DNA from: Oxalobacteraceae bacterium
GTDB taxonomy: Bacteria > Pseudomonadota > Gammaproteobacteria > Burkholderiales > Burkholderiaceae_D
Length of the DNA stretch: 64,000 bases
Assembly (NCBI GenBank): GCA_030698225.1
Contig: JAUYNR010000067.1
Location: 1 to 64,000, forward strand
Direction: 5' to 3'
This document shows, piece by piece, positions 25,381 through 35,436 of this stretch. The notes under the pieces were generated by a model. The model worked only from the letters and a program-made list of their open reading frames with translations, searched no databases and had not been told where the DNA came from. Position 1 is the stretch's first letter, and each line of letters begins with the position of its first letter. A program made the position numbers and the translations under genes.

Positions 25381-27335
25381 TCTCCTTGCGTTTTCAATGA
25401 AATGGGTTTGACCGATCCCGGCACGATGGTTGCACCGAATTCGCGCATCATGGTTTGCACGAAAGGATCGTTCTCGATTGTTGCTTGCGCTGCGCGCTGG
25501 CGCTCGGCCTGCGTAGCCTTCGCCTGGGCGCTGGCGGTATGGACTACTGCGCCGATTTCGGTGGTGACGCGCAACGGCCGGCCGAAATGTGCGCTCAATG
25601 CAGCCGTTAGTTTATCCACGCTGCCGGAAGACTGCAGGGTTGCCATCGGCACCCGCAAATGCAATACGTTGCCATCGTTATCGCTGGCCGCCGTGACCAA
25701 CTCGCTTTGCAGCGCCAGTTGCTGCACCACGCCGCGCACCGGCAAGGCCGCAGCCAGCAGCGGCCAGTTGCCGTCCCAGTCCAGTCCCGGCAAAGGCTGC
25801 CATTCCGGTGCCGCGGGCACCACCACGGCCGGCTGCGGCGGTGCCGTTTGCGGCACCAGCGCTAATGCGGGAGCAGCTGCCGGCGGCGCGGACGATTCAG
25901 TTTTTTTTTGAGCCGCCGCGCCAGAAAGGCCGGATGATGCAGGTCTTGCCACCACTTCGCCCTCGTCCCACGGCGGCGCGCTGCCGGTGCTGGTACTGGT
26001 GCTGGCCGGCGCACTGGGTCTGGACATGGCTGCGGCTGGTGCGGATTTGCCGCCCGCGCGCGCCGCGTTCAGCGCCGCCATCGCCGGGCTGATGCCTCTT
26101 GCCGCAGCAGGACTGGCTGCAGCGCCAAACGGTGCGGCGGCATTCATACCCGACGTTGCCGACGTTGTTCTGCTTGCAGGCGCCGCTGCGGCTGCCGGTC
26201 GCGCCGCTGCGGTTGCCGGCGTGCCTCCGATGCCGATGCCGGGGCGAAACGCCAGCATGCGCAGCAGCGTCATCGAAAATCCCGCAAATTCATCCGGCGC
26301 CAGCCCCAGTTCATTGCGGCCATGCACGGCAATCTGGTAAAACAGTTGCACTTCTTCGGCGTCGAACGCGGCAGCCAGCCGCAGCACATCGTCGCGCTCC
26401 GGCAAGTCGTGCGGCAGCGCCTGCGGCACCGACTGCGCCAGCGCGATGCGATGCAGCAAGCTGCCCAAGTCCTGCAGCGCGGCGCTGTACGACAGGCTGC
26501 GCGCAGCCATGTCATCGGCGACTGCCAGCAGGCCGGCGCCGTCTTCAAGCGCCAGCGCATCGAGCAGGCGGATCAGGAACGACGCGTCGAGCGCGCCCAG
26601 CATCCCCTGCACCGCTTCCAGCGTGACGGTGCCGGCCGCGTAGGCAATCGCCTGATCGGTCAGCGACAGGCCGTCGCGCATCGAGCCGTGCGCGCCTTGC
26701 GCCAGCAGACGCAGCGCCGGCAGCTCGAATTCGATCTGTTCCTGGCCCAGAATGTTTTCCAGATGACTGACGATGTGGCCCGGCGGCATTTGCTTGAGGT
26801 TGAATTGTAGGCAGCGCGACAGCACGGTTACCGGGATTTTTTGCGGATCGGTGGTGGCGAGGATGAACTTGACGTGCTCGGGCGGCTCTTCCAGCGTCTT
26901 CAGCATCGAGTTGAACGCGGTATTGGTGAGCATGTGGACTTCATCGATCATGTAGACCTTGAAGCGCGCATTGGACGGCGCGTACACCGCTTGCTCCAGC
27001 AACTGCGCCATTTCGTCGACGCCGCGGTTGGAGGCGGCGTCCATCTCGATGTAATCGATGAAGCGCCCCGCATCGATCGCGGTGCAGGCTTCGCACACGC
27101 CGCAGGGCCGGGCGGTGATGTCGCCATTGCCATCGGCACCGATGCAATTGAGGGACTTGGCCAGGATCCGCGACAGCGTAGTCTTGCCGACGCCGCGGGT
27201 GCCGGTAAACAGGTACGCGTGATGCAGGCGCTTTTGCTCCAGCGCATGGGTCAATGCACGCACCACATGCTCCTGACCGACTAAGGTATCGAAGTTTTTG
27301 GGGCGGTATTTTCGGGCGAGGACTTGATATGACAT
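25377..27335 (-). CDS. dnaX: DNA polymerase III subunits tau/gamma
   Basis: The clamp-loader ATPase tau of 652 residues. Domains: AAA+ module with Walker [16 protein letters not shown] (residues 44-58), a zinc-binding insert around CNCIG... PCGVCEAC, Walker [16 protein letters not shown], sensor 1 [20 protein letters not shown], and domain III. A low-complexity Ala/Pro linker (about 370-520) and the C-terminal polymerase/helicase-binding region follow. Within the linker, residues 476-478 are encoded by CAA AAA AAA inside an A9 run; a -1 slip yields AAC TGA, predicting a gamma form of 479 residues. First gene of the operon with ybaB, the YciI-like gene and recR. Confidence 0.97.
   Translation of the reverse strand: MSYQVLARKYRPKNFDTLVGQEHVVRALTHALEQKRLHHAYLFTGTRGVGKTTLSRILAKSLNCIGADGNGDITARPCGVCEACTAIDAGRFIDYIEMDAASNRGVDEMAQLLEQAVYAPSNARFKVYMIDEVHMLTNTAFNSMLKTLEEPPEHVKFILATTDPQKIPVTVLSRCLQFNLKQMPPGHIVSHLENILGQEQIEFELPALRLLAQGAHGSMRDGLSLTDQAIAYAAGTVTLEAVQGMLGALDASFLIRLLDALALEDGAGLLAVADDMAARSLSYSAALQDLGSLLHRIALAQSVPQALPHDLPERDDVLRLAAAFDAEEVQLFYQIAVHGRNELGLAPDEFAGFSMTLLRMLAFRPGIGIGGTPATAAARPAAAAAPASRTTSATSGMNAAAPFGAAASPAAARGISPAMAALNAARAGGKSAPAAAMSRPSAPASTSTSTGSAPPWDEGEVVARPASSGLSGAAAQKKTESSAPPAAAPALALVPQTAPPQPAVVVPAAPEWQPLPGLDWDGNWPLLAAALPVRGVVQQLALQSELVTAASDNDGNVLHLRVPMATLQSSGSVDKLTAALSAHFGRPLRVTTEIGAVVHTASAQAKATQAERQRAAQATIENDPFVQTMMREFGATIVPGSVKPISLKTQGE
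25896..25910 (-). promoter_or_regulatory. dnaX slippery site for gamma synthesis
   Basis: On the minus strand CAAAAAAAAACTGA: nine A, read in frame as CAA AAA AAA ACT GAA. A -1 shift gives AAC then TGA at once. The same outcome is known for E. coli dnaX (A AAA AAG and a prompt stop) and for Thermus (transcript slippage on A9). Confidence 0.7.
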
Positions 27336-27601
27336 GACGTGATTTTAACCTATGGCACAGCAAATGAACCAAGCGCTGCGGCAAGCCGGGATTTTAGGCG
27401 CAGGCACTGCGCAGCGCGCAGATGGTGTCCGCTGCCGCATTTTCAGGTGCCCGGAATAAAAATATACTGGATATTGTATTTTTAAAGACGCACGTTTATA
27501 TTGCGGAAATGCATGTATTTATAGATATACCCAGCAGTTTTTTATAATTTACGAGCTGCGTCATGCAAGTAACGCAAACCCGCACTGCAGCAGACAACGG
27601 A
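27336..27601. other. dnaX upstream region
   Basis: A 266-bp spacer containing the dnaX promoter region, the end of the RND operon and repeat copy 6. No gene is recognised. A long plus-strand open frame starting here is antisense to the RND gene and is discarded. Confidence 0.5.
27461..27533 (-). repeat. Dispersed 3'-end repeat, copy 6
   Basis: AATATAC, TTGTATTTTTAAAG, core ACGCA-N9-TGCGG and ATACCCA ending 27 nt after the core. It lies about 70 bp downstream of the RND pump gene. Confidence 0.82.
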
Positions 27602-30600
27602 TCAAGCAGTGCGCCTGGCATCGTCCGGCATCAGTTCCGGCGCGATCTGCAGCGGGCCGCTGCCGCTGAAACGGTCGAGGAACAGGTAAATCACCGGCGT
27701 GATGAAGAGCGTGATCGCCTGCGAAAAGATCAGGCCGCCGACAATCGCCAGACCCAGTGGCTGGCGCAATTCCGCCCCGGCCCCGAGCCCGAGCGCAATC
27801 GGCAGCGCACCCATCAGCGCTGCCAGCGTGGTCATCATGATCGGCCGGAAACGCAGCAGGCAGGCGGTGCGGATCGCATCGAACGGCGTCATGCGCTGGT
27901 TGCGCTGCGCTGCCAGCGCGAAATCGATCATCATGATGGCGTTTTTCTTGACGATCCCGATCAGCATCAGGATGCCGATGGTGGCGATCAGCGTCAGCTC
28001 GAAGTCGAACAGGCGCAAGGTCAGCAGCGCGCCGACCGCAGCCGAAGGCAGGCCGGCCAGGATCGTCAGCGGATGGATATAACTCTCGTACAGCACGCCG
28101 AGCAGGATGTAGATCACGATCACCGCCAGCAGCAACAGCGCGATCTGGCTGCCCTGCGACGACTGGAAGGCTGCCGCATCGCCCGCATATGCGGTAATCA
28201 CGCTGGCCGGCATGCCCGTTGCTGCCTTGAACTGAGCGATTTTCACGCTGGCATCGCCCAGCGGGATGTTCGCGCCCAGGTTGAACGAAATGGTAATCGC
28301 CTGCAACTGGCCCTGATGATTCACGCTGACCGGCCCGACCGTGCGGCGCACGCTGGCAACGCTCATCAACGGCACCAGCGTGCCGTTGCTGCTGCGGACA
28401 TGAATTTTATGCAAATCAGTCTCGTCCTGGCTGCCGCTGGCGGCATCCTGCAGGATCACCTGATAGCTGTTGCTGCTGGTAAAAATGGTCGAGACCTGGC
28501 GTTCCCCGTAGGCACTATAGAGCGCGGTGCGAACATCCTGGATCTGGACCCCGGCCGTATTCGCACGGTCGCGGTCGATATCGACCTTCGCCTGCAAGCC
28601 TTGCAACTGCGAGTCGCTGGTGACGTCGCGAAAAATCGGGTCGGCCCGCATTCTGGCCTGCAACTGTTCCGACCAGTCGCTGAGCTCATCGGCGCGCACG
28701 CTTTGCAGCACGTATTGATAGCGGCTCTTGCTGGATCTGCCGCCCAGGCGCAAATTCTGCACCGGGTTCAAGTATACCGACAGGCCGGGGATGCTGTTGG
28801 CCTTGCTGCGCAACTGTTCCAGCACTGCATTCATGGCCTGGCGCTCTGCCCTCGGCTTGAGGCCGATGAACATCGCCCCGCTGTTGCCGCTAGTGGCGCG
28901 CGCGGTGACGCTGGCAACGTTCGGATCGTTCTTGACGATCGCCCCCACCTGCTGGACCAGCGCCGCCATCGCCGGATAAGCAATATCCTGTGGTCCCTCG
29001 ATCGACGCGCTGATCTGGCCGATGTCTTCGCTCGGGAAGAAACCTTTCGGGATCTCGATGAACAGCAGCGCAGTCAGGGCAAAGGTGGACAGCGCGACCA
29101 GCAATACCGTTTTGCTGTGGCCCAGGCACCAGTCGAGCCCATGCGTATAGCCCCTGACCACCGCCTGGAAGCCTTGTTCGAAGTTGCGGCCGAGCCAATT
29201 ATCGTTTTCATGCGTGTCGTGGTGCAGGAAACGGCTGCACAGCATCGGCACCAGTGTCAGCGACACCACGGCCGACACCAGCACCGCCAGCGACACCACC
29301 ACCGCAAATTCGTGAAACATCTGGCCGATCACGCCCGGCATGAAGAAAATCGGGATGAATACGGCCACCAGCGACAGCGAGATCGAGATAATCGTAAACA
29401 CCATCTCGCGCGAGCCTTTCAGGGCCGCCGGCAGCGGCGCCATGCCCTGCTCCACGTAGCGCACGATGTTTTCCAGCATCACGATCGCATCATCGACCAC
29501 CAGGCCGACCGCGATGGTGATGCCGAGCAGCGAAATATTGTCCAGGCTATAACCGAGCCAGTACATCAGGCCGAAACAGCCGATCAGCGATATCGGCAGC
29601 GTCACTACCGGAATCATGGTGGCAGACAGGCGCTTGAGGAACAGGAAAATCACCATCACGACCAGGAAAACGGTCAGCAGCAACGTAAATTTGACGTCGT
29701 GAATCGCTTCCCGGATCGAGGTCGCGCGGTCGTTCAAAACCCGCACATCGATCGAGGTCGGCATCTGCGACTGGAATTGCGGCAAGGTCGCCTTCACCGC
29801 ATCCACCACCGCCACCGTATTCGCATTCGGCTGGCGAAACACTCCCAGCACGATGGACGGCTGTCCGTTCGACCAGCTGCCGCTCTTGGCCGACTCGACG
29901 CTGTCGATCACATTGGCGACATCCTTGAGCCTTATCGTAGCGCCATCCTTGCTGCCGATGACCAGGTTGGCGAACGCGTTTGCATTGCGCAACTGCTCAT
30001 TGGCTTGCAAGGTCAGGCTTTGACGCGCGCCATCGAGCACGCCGACCGGACTATTCGCATTGGCCGTGCGCAAGGCGCCGGCGAGTTCATCCATCGTCAT
30101 GTTGCGCGCCGCCAACTGGTCCGACTTGACCTGCACCCGCACCGCGTAACGCCGCTGGCCGAAAACCGACACCTGCGCCACGCCGTTGATGGTCGACAGC
30201 GATGGAGAAATCAGGTTTTCCGCAAAATCATTCAGGTCCGCCAGCGAAATCGACGGCGACGTCAGCGACAGCAGCAGCACAGCCGAGTCGGCCGGATTGA
30301 CCTTGCGGTAGGACGGCAATGACGTCATTTCCGCCGGCAGGCTGCGCTGCGCGCGCAGCAACGCGGCCTGCACATCGACGGCGGCGGCATCGATATCGCG
30401 CTCGGGTGAAAACTCCAGCGTGATCGAGCTGCTGCCCAGCGTGTTGCTGGAACTGATGGTAGCCAGGCCGGCAATGGTGGAAAACTGTTTTTCCAGCGGC
30501 GTTGCGACCGATGCCGCCATGATTTCCGGACTGGCTCCGGCCAGGGAAGCGCTGACATTGATGATCGGCGTGTTATAGCTGGGCAAGGATGCAATCGGCA

Positions 30601-30694
30601 ATTTGGTGTAGGCGAACAGGCCGACCACGACCAGTGCCAGCGACAGCAGGACCGTCATGATCGGCCTGCGGATACACAGTTCCGAAATATTCAC
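27602..30694 (-). CDS. RND efflux pump inner-membrane permease (MdtB/C-like)
   Basis: A 1030-residue proton-driven HAE1-family pump with twelve helices in two halves. Motifs: GLFAYTKLPIASLPSYNTP at TM1, the proton-relay Asp pair in LGITIAVGLVVDDAIVMLEN on TM4, GSREMVFTIISISLSLVAVF, and the second-half GIVKKNAIMMIDFALAAQR. The periplasmic loop PSYNTPIINVSASLAGASPE is typical. It starts with GTG, overlapping the stop of the adaptor gene (GTGA). No outer membrane factor or regulator lies next to it, so it must use a channel encoded elsewhere. Substrates are unknown. Confidence 0.93.
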   Translation of the reverse strand: MNISELCIRRPIMTVLLSLALVVVGLFAYTKLPIASLPSYNTPIINVSASLAGASPEIMAASVATPLEKQFSTIAGLATISSSNTLGSSSITLEFSPERDIDAAAVDVQAALLRAQRSLPAEMTSLPSYRKVNPADSAVLLLSLTSPSISLADLNDFAENLISPSLSTINGVAQVSVFGQRRYAVRVQVKSDQLAARNMTMDELAGALRTANANSPVGVLDGARQSLTLQANEQLRNANAFANLVIGSKDGATIRLKDVANVIDSVESAKSGSWSNGQPSIVLGVFRQPNANTVAVVDAVKATLPQFQSQMPTSIDVRVLNDRATSIREAIHDVKFTLLLTVFLVVMVIFLFLKRLSATMIPVVTLPISLIGCFGLMYWLGYSLDNISLLGITIAVGLVVDDAIVMLENIVRYVEQGMAPLPAALKGSREMVFTIISISLSLVAVFIPIFFMPGVIGQMFHEFAVVVSLAVLVSAVVSLTLVPMLCSRFLHHDTHENDNWLGRNFEQGFQAVVRGYTHGLDWCLGHSKTVLLVALSTFALTALLFIEIPKGFFPSEDIGQISASIEGPQDIAYPAMAALVQQVGAIVKNDPNVASVTARATSGNSGAMFIGLKPRAERQAMNAVLEQLRSKANSIPGLSVYLNPVQNLRLGGRSSKSRYQYVLQSVRADELSDWSEQLQARMRADPIFRDVTSDSQLQGLQAKVDIDRDRANTAGVQIQDVRTALYSAYGERQVSTIFTSSNSYQVILQDAASGSQDETDLHKIHVRSSNGTLVPLMSVASVRRTVGPVSVNHQGQLQAITISFNLGANIPLGDASVKIAQFKAATGMPASVITAYAGDAAAFQSSQGSQIALLLLAVIVIYILLGVLYESYIHPLTILAGLPSAAVGALLTLRLFDFELTLIATIGILMLIGIVKKNAIMMIDFALAAQRNQRMTPFDAIRTACLLRFRPIMMTTLAALMGALPIALGLGAGAELRQPLGLAIVGGLIFSQAITLFITPVIYLFLDRFSGSGPLQIAPELMPDDARRTA

Positions 30695-31875
30695 GATGGA
30701 TTTTTCTGTTGTTGCCCGGCATGGTCCGCAGCCGTTGGCACCGGAGTAGCCGGGCTGACTTCCTTGACCGTCGCGCCGGGCCGCAGGTTTTGCGCGCCTT
30801 CCAGCACCACGCGCTGACCGGCTTCCAGCCCGGACACCGCAGCCTGCCCATCCGCTATCGTCACGATGCCGACCTTGCGCGATTGCACGGTATTGTCAGG
30901 CTGCACCACATACACGAACTGCTCGGTCGGCCCGGTAATGATCGCCTGCGCCGGCACCACCACAGCCGCCGGCAGCGTGCGCGAAATCAGCCGGACATTC
31001 ACGAACGAACCGGGCCATAGCCGCTTTTGCGGATTGGCGAACTGCGCCTTCATCCGTATCGTGCCGGTGGCGGCATCCGCGGCATTGTCGACAAAAGTCA
31101 ACTTGCCTTCGATCGCCTGCTCGTCTGGCAATTGCGGCAATTGCACGAACACCGGCGCATCCAGCTTCGGATAAGTGGCGACGATGGTGGCAAGCTCGCG
31201 CTCCGGCACCGAGAAGCTGACCGCGATCGGATCGAGCTGCGAGATGGTCAGCAGCGGCGCGGCGCCCGGTTGCGCCAGGCTGCCCACGCGCACGTCGATG
31301 GCGCCGATCCGGCCGCTGATGCTGGCGGTAATCCGGTTGTAACCGAGCGCGATGTTGCTGGCCTCGATGCCGGCCAGATCGGCGCGTATCACGCTGCGCG
31401 CCGCATCGACCCGGCTGCGGGCGGTATCGACCACCGCCTGCGAGACGAAATTTTTCGCCAGCAGATCCTGATTGCGTTTCAGTGCGCTTTCCGCGTCGGC
31501 CAGCTCGGCGCGGTCCTTCGCCAACTGCGCCTGCGCCTTGGCAACAGCAGACGCATCGCCGCGCCCATCGAGAGTGAACAATAACTGGCCGGCGCGCACT
31601 TGCTGTCCTTCAATCACATGGATCGCACGCACCACATTCTGGATCTGCGGACGCACCTCGACCGTATTGGTAGCCACCACATTGCCGTTTACCGTGATCG
31701 TGATCGGAATCGATTTCTGCTCTGCTGCCACCGTCTTGACGATCTGGACCTGGGCCGCACCTTGCGTTTTGGACCCGGCCGGTTTCCTGCCGGAATCCAT
31801 CCCGTAATAAGCGACACCCGCGCCAAGCAGCACGACGCCGACAGCAATCAACAAATATCTGGAATTCAAACGCAT
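30691..31875 (-). CDS. RND efflux membrane-fusion (adaptor) protein
   Basis: A 394-residue periplasmic adaptor with one N-terminal anchor (YLLIAVGVVLLGAGVAYYG), followed by a lipoyl/hairpin region (VIEGQQVRAGQLLFTLDGRG, QAQLAKDRAELADAESALKR), a beta-barrel domain (GRIGAIDVRVGSLAQPGA, VSFSVPERELATIV) and a membrane-proximal domain (VVPAQAIITGPTEQFVYVV). It links the downstream RND pump to an outer membrane channel. The ATG at 31875 starts MRLNSRYLLI. First gene of a two-gene operon. Confidence 0.94.
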   Translation of the reverse strand: MRLNSRYLLIAVGVVLLGAGVAYYGMDSGRKPAGSKTQGAAQVQIVKTVAAEQKSIPITITVNGNVVATNTVEVRPQIQNVVRAIHVIEGQQVRAGQLLFTLDGRGDASAVAKAQAQLAKDRAELADAESALKRNQDLLAKNFVSQAVVDTARSRVDAARSVIRADLAGIEASNIALGYNRITASISGRIGAIDVRVGSLAQPGAAPLLTISQLDPIAVSFSVPERELATIVATYPKLDAPVFVQLPQLPDEQAIEGKLTFVDNAADAATGTIRMKAQFANPQKRLWPGSFVNVRLISRTLPAAVVVPAQAIITGPTEQFVYVVQPDNTVQSRKVGIVTIADGQAAVSGLEAGQRVVLEGAQNLRPGATVKEVSPATPVPTAADHAGQQQKNPS

Positions 31876-32053
31876 AGGAAATAATCAGAATGATTTTATA
31901 AAGGCGGTTGTCGATAGTACTTAGCTTAGGCAATGCCGGTCAATCAATGGTATGTATCGCAATGTATTAATTAGACCCTAGCGAAACCTTGGCAAATCCC
32001 GCATCGGCGACCTATTCTGAAAGTTAATCTCGAAACGGAAAAGGGTTTTGATT

Positions 32054-33709
32054 ATGCAATGGCAAACACATGAAGTCACCAATCAAGTGCCGCAGCTGCA
32101 AGACTACAACCTGTTTACGACCGATGTCGCACTGACGCAAGGCATACAGCGCGCACAGGCGGCCTGGCACGCCGAGGCGCTAACGCAGTTCGGCGCTGAG
32201 CTGGGCAGCCAGGCGGTACTGGAACTGGGTGAGCTGGCCAACCGGCACGCACCCGAATTGCACACCCACGACCGCAACGGTCAGCGCATCGACATGGTCG
32301 AATTTCATCCGAGCTGGCATGCGCTGCTGGCCCTGCTGCGCAAGGAAAACCTGCATGCGCTGCCATGGATGCAGCCGCGGCCCGGCGCACAGGCGGCGCG
32401 CGCGGCCGGCTACTTCCTGCAATCGCAAGTGGAATCCGGTTCTTTATGCCCGACCACCATGACTTTTGCCGCGATTCCGGTGCTCCAGAATGAAACTGCG
32501 CTGTTTGCCACCCTGCAGGCCAAGCTGTTTTCCAGCCAGCATGACGCACGCGATCTGCCGCTGGCGCACAAGCATTCGATCCTGATCGGCATGGGCATGA
32601 CCGAAAAGCAAGGCGGCTCCGACCTGCGCGGCAACACCACGCGGGCGCGTCCGCTATCCGGCATCGGGCGCGGGGCCGATTATGCACTGACCGGCCACAA
32701 ATGGTTTTTCTCGGCGCCGATGTGCGACGCGCACCTGGTGCTAGCGCGCACCGATCCGGGCCTGTCCTGTTTTTTCGTGCCGCGCTGGCAGCCCGACGGC
32801 AGCAAGAACAGCGTGCTGATCCAGCGCCTGAAAGACAAGCTGGGCAACCGTTCCAACTCCAGCGCCGAAGTCGAGTTCCAGGATGCCTACGGGATCATGA
32901 TCGGGGAAGAAGGACGCGGCATTCCGACCATCATCGAAATGGCCAACACCACCCGGCTCGACTGCGTGATCGGCAGCGCCGCACTGATGCGCCAGGCTTT
33001 CGTGCAGGCAGCGCACCACGCCCGCCACCGCAGCGCATTCGGCCGCCCGCTGGCAGCGCAGCCGCTGATGCGCAACGTGCTGGCCGACCTGGCGCTGGAA
33101 AGCGAAGCCGCAACCTTGCTGATGCTGCACTTGGCCAGTGCCTGCGAACAGTCTCAAGATCAGCCGCAAAACCCGCTGCAACACGGATGGCAGCGCATCA
33201 TGACACCTGCAGCCAAGTTTTGGATCTGCAAGCGCACGCTGGAATTTTGCGGCGAATGCATGGAAGTCTGGGGCGGCAACGGCTATGTGGAAAGCGGGCC
33301 GATGGCGCGCATGTATCGCGAAGCGCCGGTCAATTCGATCTGGGAAGGATCCGGCAATGTGATGTGCCTGGACGTATTGCGCGCGATCGCACGCGAAACG
33401 GAAGAATTCCATCTGCTGCTGGGCGACTTGCAGCAAGCTGCTGCCGCGCACCCCGTTCTGCAGCGCATGATGCAAGCGTTGCGCTGTGACTTGATGCTGC
33501 CGCCGGAACAGCACGAAGCGCTGGCCCGCCGCTTGGTCCAGCGCCTGGTGTTGCTCGCACAAGGCGCATTGATGCTGCGCCATGCGCCGACGCCGATTGC
33601 CGAAGCCTTCATCGCCAGCAGATGCGATACCGAATCCGGCCGGGTTTATGGCACGCTGGCAACTGCCGCAGCGCAAACGGCAATACTGGAGCGCGCCTGG
33701 CCGGTCTGA
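32054..33709 (+). CDS. aidB: AidB-like acyl-CoA dehydrogenase
   Basis: A 551-residue flavoprotein of the AidB branch, which in E. coli belongs to the response to alkylating agents. Features: the long N-terminal extension (QVPQLQDYNLFTTDVALTQG), SILIGMGMTEKQGGSDLRGN for FAD binding, GHKWFFSAPMCDAHLVLART, KLGNRSNSSAEVEFQDAYG with conserved Arg, and CMEVWGGNGYVESGPMARMY with NSIWEGSGNVMCLDVLRA. These AidB-specific stretches are complete. The ATG at 32054 is used; a TTG at 32048 is two codons upstream. Alkylation-response regulation is inferred only; no Ada site was identified. Confidence 0.9.
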   Translation: MQWQTHEVTNQVPQLQDYNLFTTDVALTQGIQRAQAAWHAEALTQFGAELGSQAVLELGELANRHAPELHTHDRNGQRIDMVEFHPSWHALLALLRKENLHALPWMQPRPGAQAARAAGYFLQSQVESGSLCPTTMTFAAIPVLQNETALFATLQAKLFSSQHDARDLPLAHKHSILIGMGMTEKQGGSDLRGNTTRARPLSGIGRGADYALTGHKWFFSAPMCDAHLVLARTDPGLSCFFVPRWQPDGSKNSVLIQRLKDKLGNRSNSSAEVEFQDAYGIMIGEEGRGIPTIIEMANTTRLDCVIGSAALMRQAFVQAAHHARHRSAFGRPLAAQPLMRNVLADLALESEAATLLMLHLASACEQSQDQPQNPLQHGWQRIMTPAAKFWICKRTLEFCGECMEVWGGNGYVESGPMARMYREAPVNSIWEGSGNVMCLDVLRAIARETEEFHLLLGDLQQAAAAHPVLQRMMQALRCDLMLPPEQHEALARRLVQRLVLLAQGALMLRHAPTPIAEAFIASRCDTESGRVYGTLATAAAQTAILERAWPV

Positions 33710-33796
33710 AACCGCACCAACGCATGTGCGCCGACTAAAAATAACGGGGGACGAGAAATAGCGGGAGATATTACAAGGGAGGTATTACAAATACAT
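33710..33796. other. Spacer between aidB and ffs
   Basis: It contains the direct near-repeats GGGAGATATTACAA and GGGAGGTATTACAA at 33763-33792, which overlap the region just behind the SRP RNA 3' end. Significance unknown. Confidence 0.35.
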
Positions 33797-33900
33797 AAAG
33801 GCGAGCCTGATCTGCGGCACTTGCAGGTAATGGCCGTGGCTGCTTCGTTCCCGACCTGACCAGGTTAGCCATGCCACAATGCGCAGGGGCCCGCCGAGGC
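33797..33900 (-). ncRNA. ffs: Signal recognition particle 4.5S RNA
   Basis: On the minus strand the conserved SRP domain IV reads GGTCAGGTCGGGAACGAAGC followed by AGCC. It has the GGAA tetraloop and the Ffh-binding symmetric and asymmetric loops. The ends pair: GGCGGGCC near the 5' end with GGCTCGCC near the 3' end. The length of about 100 nt matches the bacterial 4.5S RNA. With Ffh it targets nascent membrane proteins. The ends are set to the base of the terminal stem, within a few nucleotides. Confidence 0.92.
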
Positions 33901-33902
33901 AA

Positions 33903-33908
33903 ATTATA
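33903..33908 (-). promoter_or_regulatory. -10 box of ffs
   Basis: TATAAT on the minus strand (33908 to 33903), about 6 bp before the start of the 4.5S RNA. It fits a strong constitutive promoter. Confidence 0.7.
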
Positions 33909-33951
33909 CCCGACTTATGCGCGCCTGCAGCATTGTGTTTTCAGATGCGGT

Positions 33952-35436
33952 TCAGATACCCAGCTCCTGCCAGATGGCATCGACGCGCGCCTTGACTTCC
34001 GGCGCCATCCGGATCGTGGTGCCCCATTCGCGGCTGGTTTCGCCCGGCCATTTATTGGTCGCGTCGATCCCCATCTTGGAACCCAGGCCGCTGACCGGCG
34101 AAGCGAAATCCAGATAATCGATCGGCGTGTTATCGACCAGCGTGGTGTCGCGCAACGGATCGACCCGGGTCGTGATGGCCCAGATCACTTCTTTCCAGTC
34201 GCGGATATTCACATCCTCGTCGACCACCACGATGAACTTCGTGTACATGAACTGGCGCAGGAAGCTCCAGACCCCGAACATCACCCGCTTGGCATGGCCG
34301 GCATACGACTTCTTGATCTGCACCACCGCCATCCGGTAGCTGCATCCTTCCGGCGGCAGATAAAAATCGGTGATTTCGCCGAACTGCTTTTGCAGCAACG
34401 GAATGAACACCTCATTCAACGCCACGCCCAGCACCGCCGGTTCGTCCGGCGGCTTGCCGGTATAGGTCGAGTGGTAAATCGGATCGCGCCGCATCGTGAT
34501 CCGATCGATCGTAAACACCGGAAACGAATCCTGCTCGTTGTAATAACCGGTATGGTCGCCAAACGGCCCTTCCAATGCATGCTCGTAGCCGGATGGATGT
34601 GATTCATCCGGATAGATGTGTCCTTCCAGCACGATTTCGGCCGAGGCCGGCACCCGCAATTCGCTGCCTATGGCTTTCACCAGCTCGGTGCGGCTGCCGC
34701 GCAGCAAACCGGCAAACTGGTATTCGGACAAACTATCCGGCACCGGCGTGACTGCGCCCAGTATGGTGGCCGGGTCGGCGCCGAGCGCCACCGCTATCGG
34801 ATACGGCTGTCCCCGGTTGGCGATCGCATGCTCGCGAAAGTCCAGCGCGCCGCCGCGATGCGCGAGCCAGCGCATGATCACCTTGTTGCGACCGATCACC
34901 TGCTGGCGGTAAATGCCGAGATTCTGGCGCTTCTTGTGCGGCCCCTTGGTAATCACCAGGCCCCAGGTAATCAATGGCGCCGCATCGCCCGGCCAGCAAT
35001 ACTGAATCGGCAACCGGGCCAGATCGACATCATTGCCTTCCCACACGATGTCGTGGCAGGGCGCGCCGCGCAACTCCTTCGGCGCCATATCCCAGACCGC
35101 CTTGACCAGCGAAGCCAAGCCCAGAATATCCTTGAAGCCCTTGGGCGGCTCAGGCTCCTTCAGTCTTGCCAATACATGGCCGATCTTGCGCAATTGGCTG
35201 ACATCCTCGGCCCCCATGCCGAGCGCAACGCGGCGCGGCGTTCCGAACAGATTCCCCAGCACCGGAATGCTGTGGCCGGCCGGACGCTCGAACAACAGCG
35301 CCGGCCCGCCGGCGCGCAAAGTACGATCGCACACCTCGGTCATCTCCAAATGCGGCGAAACCGGCGTTGAAATACGCTTTAGCTCGTCAATTTGTTGCAG
35401 CTGAGAAATAAAATCTCGCAAATCAGAATATTTCAT
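33952..35436 (-). CDS. ubiD: UbiD family 4-hydroxy-3-polyprenylbenzoate decarboxylase
   Basis: UbiD removes the carboxyl group in ubiquinone synthesis using prenylated FMN supplied by UbiX. The 494-residue protein has [40 protein letters not shown], the prFMN/metal region [20 protein letters not shown], and the acid triad region [20 protein letters not shown] with [13 protein letters not shown]. Length and motifs match the family. It is monocistronic with ffs downstream. Confidence 0.96.
   Translation of the reverse strand: MKYSDLRDFISQLQQIDELKRISTPVSPHLEMTEVCDRTLRAGGPALLFERPAGHSIPVLGNLFGTPRRVALGMGAEDVSQLRKIGHVLARLKEPEPPKGFKDILGLASLVKAVWDMAPKELRGAPCHDIVWEGNDVDLARLPIQYCWPGDAAPLITWGLVITKGPHKKRQNLGIYRQQVIGRNKVIMRWLAHRGGALDFREHAIANRGQPYPIAVALGADPATILGAVTPVPDSLSEYQFAGLLRGSRTELVKAIGSELRVPASAEIVLEGHIYPDESHPSGYEHALEGPFGDHTGYYNEQDSFPVFTIDRITMRRDPIYHSTYTGKPPDEPAVLGVALNEVFIPLLQKQFGEITDFYLPPEGCSYRMAVVQIKKSYAGHAKRVMFGVWSFLRQFMYTKFIVVVDEDVNIRDWKEVIWAITTRVDPLRDTTLVDNTPIDYLDFASPVSGLGSKMGIDATNKWPGETSREWGTTIRMAPEVKARVDAIWQELGI

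Noticed and set aside
27563..30322. 919-codon plus-strand open reading frame
   Set aside because: It is antisense to the RND pump gene, whose motifs are conserved throughout. Its His/Arg/Gln-rich composition is that of a GC-rich shadow frame.
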